Shown: positions 5,229-8,854 of the stretch, one piece after another | Position numbering within the stretch: position 1 is the stretch's first letter | How the letters are laid out: every line of letters starts with the position of its first letter | Source of the DNA: UBA2561 sp964577275 | Lineage (GTDB): Bacteria; Bacteroidota; Bacteroidia; Cytophagales; Thermoflexibacteraceae | Direction: 5' to 3' | DNA length: 8,854 bases | Assembly: GCA_964577275.1 (NCBI GenBank) | Contig: CAZNYR010000129.1 | Location: 1 to 8,854, forward strand | Made by a program: the position numbers and the translations under genes | The notes under the pieces: generated by a model | What the model saw: the letters and a program-made list of their open reading frames with translations, nothing else | The model's database searches: none | Told to the model about the DNA's origin: nothing

Positions 5229-6263
5229 ATGATAAAATTAGCAAATTTATTAATCCTTAGTTTTTTGGTTTTGGGCGTTGGGTGTAGCTCTTCGGATGAT
5301 GAGCCTGTTGCCCCTCCGACACCCTCCAACCCGAAAAATCCCGCTTCTTTGGGACGATTAGGCAATGCAACTGACGTGCAAACCAATCCTACGCCATGTT
5401 TTGTCCTGATGGGGGGTGGCACAGAGGTTGATGAAGCCATCCAAAAAATGACAGAACTTTCAGATAATGGCGATTTTGTCGTCATTCGTGTAACGGGTGG
5501 CGATGCCTATAATGACTATATTTTTGATTTCGGGAAATCCAATTCGGTCGAAACCTTACGCATTGATTCTCAGGAAGATGCAAACAATACTCAAACCATC
5601 GAAACCCTCCGAAATGCCGAAGCCCTATTTATTGCGGGCGGCGACCAAGCACAGTACGTGGCACTTTGGAAAGATACGCAAGTGGGGCAAACCTTGAATT
5701 ATTTGATTCATGAAAAGAAAATTCCGATTGGAGGAACAAGTGCTGGATGTGCCATCTTAGGCGAATTTGTGTTCGATGCCAAAAACGGGACGATTCGCTC
5801 GGAGGATGCTCTACAAAACCCTTATCACCAAAATATTACATTTACAGAAAATTTCTTATCCATTTCATTTTTAAAGAATGTAATTACCGATACGCATTAT
5901 GATAATCCTGACAGAAAAGGACGACATCTGACTTTTTTAGCTCGATTAATGACCGATAAAGCCATTCAGCCTAAAGGCATTGGGGTCGAAGAACGAACCG
6001 CAGTTGTAATTGATAATCAAGGAGATATGGCGGTTTATGGTTCTGGCAAAGCCTATTTCTTGGAAGCACAAAACACCGCACCCGAAATTTGTGCCACAAA
6101 TACGCCACTCACTTGGGAAGCAAATGAACAAGCCGTAAAAGTTTACCAAGTAGAAGGGCAACGAGGTGGGCATCAGGTTTTTAATGCTTTAAATTGGACT
6201 TCTACCGCAAATGCTACGGAGATGTACCTTTCGGCAAAAGAAGGAAATTTAATACTTAAATAA
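5229..6263 (+). CDS. Cyanophycinase-like peptidase S51 lipoprotein
   Basis: A 344-residue member of the cyanophycinase branch of peptidase family S51, serine hydrolases with a class-I-glutamine-amidotransferase-like fold. The N-terminus MIKLANLLILSFLVLGVGC is a lipoprotein signal with the lipidated Cys at 19. The following SSSDDEP resembles the acidic surface-export signal of Bacteroidota lipoproteins, so the enzyme is probably displayed on the outer membrane. Catalytic blocks are GGGTE (62-66), IAGGDQAQ (135-142), GGTSAGCAILGE (168-179) with nucleophile Ser171, DTHYDNPDRKGR (221-232) with His223, and GIGVEERTAVV (250-260). Compared by eye with Synechocystis cyanophycinase, the pocket residues Gln173 and Arg178 appear replaced by Thr222 and Pro227, so the substrate may not be cyanophycin. 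The ATG at 5229 is chosen over an upstream TTG because it places the signal peptide at the N-terminus. The lipobox (GVG-C) is slightly atypical. Confidence 0.88.
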   Translation: MIKLANLLILSFLVLGVGCSSSDDEPVAPPTPSNPKNPASLGRLGNATDVQTNPTPCFVLMGGGTEVDEAIQKMTELSDNGDFVVIRVTGGDAYNDYIFDFGKSNSVETLRIDSQEDANNTQTIETLRNAEALFIAGGDQAQYVALWKDTQVGQTLNYLIHEKKIPIGGTSAGCAILGEFVFDAKNGTIRSEDALQNPYHQNITFTENFLSISFLKNVITDTHYDNPDRKGRHLTFLARLMTDKAIQPKGIGVEERTAVVIDNQGDMAVYGSGKAYFLEAQNTAPEICATNTPLTWEANEQAVKVYQVEGQRGGHQVFNALNWTSTANATEMYLSAKEGNLILK

Positions 6264-6833
6264 TTATAAAATAAGTTTTATCTTACTCAATTTATTTCGC
6301 AGTTCTTGTTTTTGACTTTCAGAAATCGGATTGCCTGATAAATTGAGTATTTTTAATTTTGGAAGGTTATAAATGACAGCTGGAATGTCCGAAAACATAT
6401 TATTTTCCAAATTTAAGGCTTCCAAATACATCAAATTTCCGAAAGTTTCGGGCAAATCATACAACTGATTATATCCCAAATCCAAAAATTGTAAATGATT
6501 CAGTTGCTCAATTTCCTTAGGAATTTCGGCTAACTCGTGATGATTGATAACTAACAACTGTAAATTATAATATTCCAAGATTTTTAACGGAAATAATTGA
6601 TACGGAATACTCTCGATATGCACCCCTGCCCCTGTCTTTCCTTCTGCAATTCTGTCGTACAGGTTTTGCATAGAAGATAAACGCAATCGAAATACATTAG
6701 ACTGATTATCAGTAATTTCTGATAAACTTAAAAATTCTTTGGCGTGAAACAATTCAGCTTTGGACAATATATTTTGTGCCTTAGTATTACTCAAAATGAA
6801 GACGCAAACACATAAAAGTAAATAATTTTTCAT
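6264..6833 (-). CDS. Small secreted leucine-rich-repeat protein
   Basis: A 189-residue protein with a signal peptide (MKNYLLLCVCVFILSNTKAQ, cleavage probably just before or after Gln20), a polar region of about 65 residues, and about four leucine-rich repeats of about 23 residues. The repeats run from about 84 to 172: LKILEYYNLQLLVINHHELA, IEQLNHLQFLDLGYNQLYDL, FGNLMYLEALNLENNMFSDI and IYNLPKLKILNLSGNPIS. The LxxLxLxxNxLxxLP consensus is clear. The C-terminus is short and charged, with no sorting domain or membrane anchor. LRRs form a curved protein-binding surface, so it probably binds another protein outside the cytoplasm; the partner is unknown. The ATG at 6833 is chosen because it begins the signal peptide; upstream in-frame codons add residues with no signal character. 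Its stop codon directly abuts that of the convergent cyanophycinase-like gene. Confidence 0.87.
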   Translation of the reverse strand: MKNYLLLCVCVFILSNTKAQNILSKAELFHAKEFLSLSEITDNQSNVFRLRLSSMQNLYDRIAEGKTGAGVHIESIPYQLFPLKILEYYNLQLLVINHHELAEIPKEIEQLNHLQFLDLGYNQLYDLPETFGNLMYLEALNLENNMFSDIPAVIYNLPKLKILNLSGNPISESQKQELRNKLSKIKLIL

Positions 6834-7144
6834 TTGTATTTTTTTAATAAATTGTATTATCTTTATGGATATTTTTTTGGAAAGATTAGAATTTGGATTA
6901 AAACACACTTCAGATTAACTTCGTTCTTTGTTATCGCATTTCGATTGCGTATAAATTTAAGAGTTTTTGACAAAATTATGCTTTTTTCCGTAATTTTACT
7001 TGGACAAAAGTAGTATTTTTGGGTAAACATCAAATCATAAATTGTCAGCCTTAATATTTTATATTATACTGATAATCAGATGAATACATAAGAATCAAAA
7101 TATAATTTATCGAAAAAATAATTATTTATTCAAAATATAAAAAT
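6834..7144. other. AT-rich divergent intergenic region between LRR gene and hldD
   Basis: About 310 bases without a gene. Two TAnnTTTG matches point outward: TAATTTTG on the minus strand (6978-6971) toward the LRR gene, and TATTTTTG on the plus strand (7014-7021) toward hldD. Neither has an upstream TTG at normal spacing, so both are weak promoter candidates. A short palindrome CTGATAATCAG lies at 7069-7079. I see no structured RNA or riboswitch. Confidence 0.45.
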
Positions 7145-8110
7145 ATGATTGTAGTTACGGGTGCGGCAGGATTCATTGGAAGTGCATTGGTTCATTTTCT
7201 GAACCGTGCAGGTTTTGATAACGTATTAGCTGTGGATGATTTTTCACGAGCCGATAAGAATAAAAACCTTGATAATAAGCAACTTAGCCACAAAATTGAA
7301 CGCTTTGATTTTTTGAATCGCTTTGATGAATTTGCGCCAAAAATTAAATTTATTTTTCATTTGGGCGCACGCACCGATACGACCGAGTTTGATTATTCAA
7401 TTTTTGAAAAATTAAATATTTCTTACACGCAACAGCTTTGGAAATATTGCGTAAATTATCAAATTCCGTTGGTGTATGCCTCATCTGCGGCAACTTATGG
7501 ACTTGGCGAATTGGGTTACAAGGATTCCGAAGATATTGTGGGCGAACTAAAACCCTTGAATCCTTATGGGCGGTCAAAAAATGAGGTAGATATTTGGGTT
7601 TTGGCGCAAGAAAAAACGCCGCCATTTTGGGCTGGACTGAAGTTTTTTAATGTCTATGGTGCAAATGAATACCACAAAGGACGGATGGCTTCGGTTATTT
7701 TTCATGCGTTTCATCAGATTCAGAATACGGGAAGCATGAAATTATTTCGTTCGCATCATCCTGATTTTGAGGATGGTAAGCAACTTCGAGATTTTATTTA
7801 TGTAAAAGATGTGGCGCAAGTTTGTTTGTTTTTGATGGAAAATCAACCGCAATCTGGCTTGTATAACTTGGGAACAGGGCAAGCACGGACATTTTTGGAT
7901 TTGGTCAAAAGTACGTTCAAAGCCTTAGAACATCCCGAAAAGATTTCATTTATTGATACGCCAGCCGACATTCGAGATAAATATCAGTATTTTACCGAGG
8001 CAAATATGACCAAACTTCGAGCAGCAGGCTATCAAATGCCATTCACTTCTCTGGAGGAGGGCGTAATAGATTATGTGAAAAATTATTTGACAACGCATCA
8101 ATATTTATAG
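7145..8110 (+). CDS. hldD: ADP-L-glycero-D-manno-heptose 6-epimerase
   Basis: HldD (RfaD) converts ADP-D-glycero-D-manno-heptose to ADP-L-glycero-D-manno-heptose, the donor of inner-core heptose for lipopolysaccharide; it is a cytoplasmic, NADP-binding extended short-chain dehydrogenase. The 321-residue length is normal. Visible features are the Rossmann motif GAAGFIG (6-12), HLGARTDTTE (72-81), YASSAATYG (111-119), and catalytic Tyr141/Lys145 in PYGRSK. Also present are FNVYGANEYHKGRMAS (168-183) with Lys178 matching the second conserved catalytic lysine, LFRSHHPDFEDGKQLRDFIY (200-219), and DIRDKYQYFTEANM (275-288). These HldD-specific blocks separate it from GalE-like epimerases. It stands alone: no hldE, gmhA or heptosyltransferase gene is visible, although the pathway should be encoded elsewhere. 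A weak promoter element lies at 7014-7021, and the convergent receptor gene follows 87 bases after the stop, with no clear terminator between them. Confidence 0.96.
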   Translation: MIVVTGAAGFIGSALVHFLNRAGFDNVLAVDDFSRADKNKNLDNKQLSHKIERFDFLNRFDEFAPKIKFIFHLGARTDTTEFDYSIFEKLNISYTQQLWKYCVNYQIPLVYASSAATYGLGELGYKDSEDIVGELKPLNPYGRSKNEVDIWVLAQEKTPPFWAGLKFFNVYGANEYHKGRMASVIFHAFHQIQNTGSMKLFRSHHPDFEDGKQLRDFIYVKDVAQVCLFLMENQPQSGLYNLGTGQARTFLDLVKSTFKALEHPEKISFIDTPADIRDKYQYFTEANMTKLRAAGYQMPFTSLEEGVIDYVKNYLTTHQYL

Positions 8111-8197
8111 ACCGTAGCGAGTATTTTGTAACCCTTGAAACAATCTAACAACCTGATAATCATTATGTTAATCAAGACATCAAACTTGTGGCTTTGT

Positions 8198-8854
8198 TTA
8201 TAAATCCGCCGTTACTTTCAGATTAAAAAAGCGTTGCGAAAGTCCGTTCGGAATAGCATATTGATTATCCAAATAATCCGAAATCCAGAGATAAGAAATT
8301 ACATTATTTGCACCTAAAATATTTAAAATTTCTACACCAATGCGTAAACTTTCAATGTACTTTTTGTCTTGAATAGTCTTAAAAAATCCAATATCGACCC
8401 GCCGATAGGCATCGCCCGAATAGACCGAACGATATTGCGGTTGATTTGGCGGTCCGAATGGCAATCCTGTACCGTACATAATCCGCATATTGACACGTAA
8501 ATCGGGGCGATTCGGAATGTAATCCTCAAAAAATATGGCGACAGTAGCTCGTTGGTCGGTCGGACGACGAATCCAGCCTAATTCATCGGTACTCACATCC
8601 TCTTGAGCAGATAGTACGCTAAAATTTATCCAAGATTCCGTTCCGCTCACAAATTCGCCACTAAGCCGAAAATCTGCCCCCATCATGTAGGCTTTTGCGT
8701 CATTGTTGGCATAATACCTAATCCGCACATTATCAACATCATACGGCACAACATTTTCCATTTTTTTGTAATAGGCTTCAGAAATAAATTTGAAAGGTCG
8801 CCCCCACATCCGAAACGCATAATCCGCCCCCGCAATAAAATGAATGGAACGTTG
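8198..8854 (-). CDS. TonB-dependent receptor, C-terminal part (runs off window)
   Basis: The last 218 residues of an outer-membrane beta-barrel protein; the gene continues beyond the right edge, so its start, plug domain and TonB box are not visible. TonB-dependent receptors import siderophores, cobalamin, oligosaccharides or similar ligands using energy from TonB-ExbBD. Support comes from alternating strand patterns and characteristic Bacteroidota receptor segments: IHFIAGADYAFRMWGRPFKF, SEAYYKKMENVVPYDVDNVR, GADFRLSGEFVSGTESWINF, GTGLPFGPPN, RRVDIGFF, and near the end VEILNILGANNVISYLWISD followed by a short terminal strand (FFNLKVTADL). The 'YDVDNVRIRYY' and 'V.ILNILG.NN..SY.WI.D' segments fit general TonB-dependent receptors better than SusC, whose ends differ. 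Ligand unknown. No SusD-like gene lies downstream, where the convergent hldD is found instead. Confidence 0.9.
   Translation of the reverse strand, partial: QRSIHFIAGADYAFRMWGRPFKFISEAYYKKMENVVPYDVDNVRIRYYANNDAKAYMMGADFRLSGEFVSGTESWINFSVLSAQEDVSTDELGWIRRPTDQRATVAIFFEDYIPNRPDLRVNMRIMYGTGLPFGPPNQPQYRSVYSGDAYRRVDIGFFKTIQDKKYIESLRIGVEILNILGANNVISYLWISDYLDNQYAIPNGLSQRFFNLKVTADL

Noticed and set aside
3763..6263. DUF2252 and cyanophycinase-like genes as a two-gene functional system
   Set aside because: They are 134 bases apart with a promoter-like element between them, and no known link connects the families; shared orientation alone is weak evidence.
8111..8197. Terminator between hldD and the receptor gene
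   Set aside because: Only short AT-rich palindromes (for example ATAATCATTAT at 8156-8166) are present, without a GC stem or a T-run, so I could not support a call.

Overview
The window looks like chromosomal DNA from a Bacteroidota bacterium, probably a Cytophagales-type lineage. The grounds are: AT-rich sequence; several promoter-like elements of the Bacteroidota form TAnnTTTG (two with a well-spaced upstream TTG/TTTG); starts without Shine-Dalgarno sequences; a lipoprotein with an acidic surface-export signal; the C-terminus of a Bacteroidota-style TonB-dependent receptor; and a 29-residue AURKAIP1/COX24 (mS38-like) ribosomal protein. I see no rRNA, tRNA, CRISPR array, insertion sequence or phage gene, and no sign of recent transfer.

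Left part (about 145-3231), all on the minus strand. Read in the direction of transcription it holds an HU/IHF DNA-binding protein (GTG start), a membrane-anchored TPR protein, the mS38-like mini-protein, the tRNA methyltransferase TrmD, a DUF3299-type envelope protein interrupted by a 10-N assembly gap, and the sulfur carrier ThiS. Hairpins followed by T-runs mark transcript ends after the HU gene and after the mini-protein gene. Promoter-like elements precede the HU, mini-protein, trmD and thiS genes, so this looks like a series of short transcripts. The theme is housekeeping: nucleoid, translation and cofactor sulfur.

Middle part (3247-6263). An AT-rich intergenic stretch of about 500 bp is followed by two plus-strand genes: a DUF2252 protein with kinase-like motifs in an unusual order, and a surface-lipoprotein member of the cyanophycinase/peptidase S51 family whose presumed substrate pocket differs from true cyanophycinase.

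Right part (6264-8854). A small secreted leucine-rich-repeat protein is encoded on the minus strand, its stop codon abutting the stop of the cyanophycinase-like gene. A divergent AT-rich gap separates it from hldD (ADP-heptose epimerase, LPS inner core). The window ends with the 3' end of a TonB-dependent receptor gene on the minus strand.

I do not see a clear new multi-gene system. The most unusual items are the two individual proteins in the middle, the tiny ribosomal-protein gene with its leader, and the arrangement of promoters and terminators between tightly packed genes.
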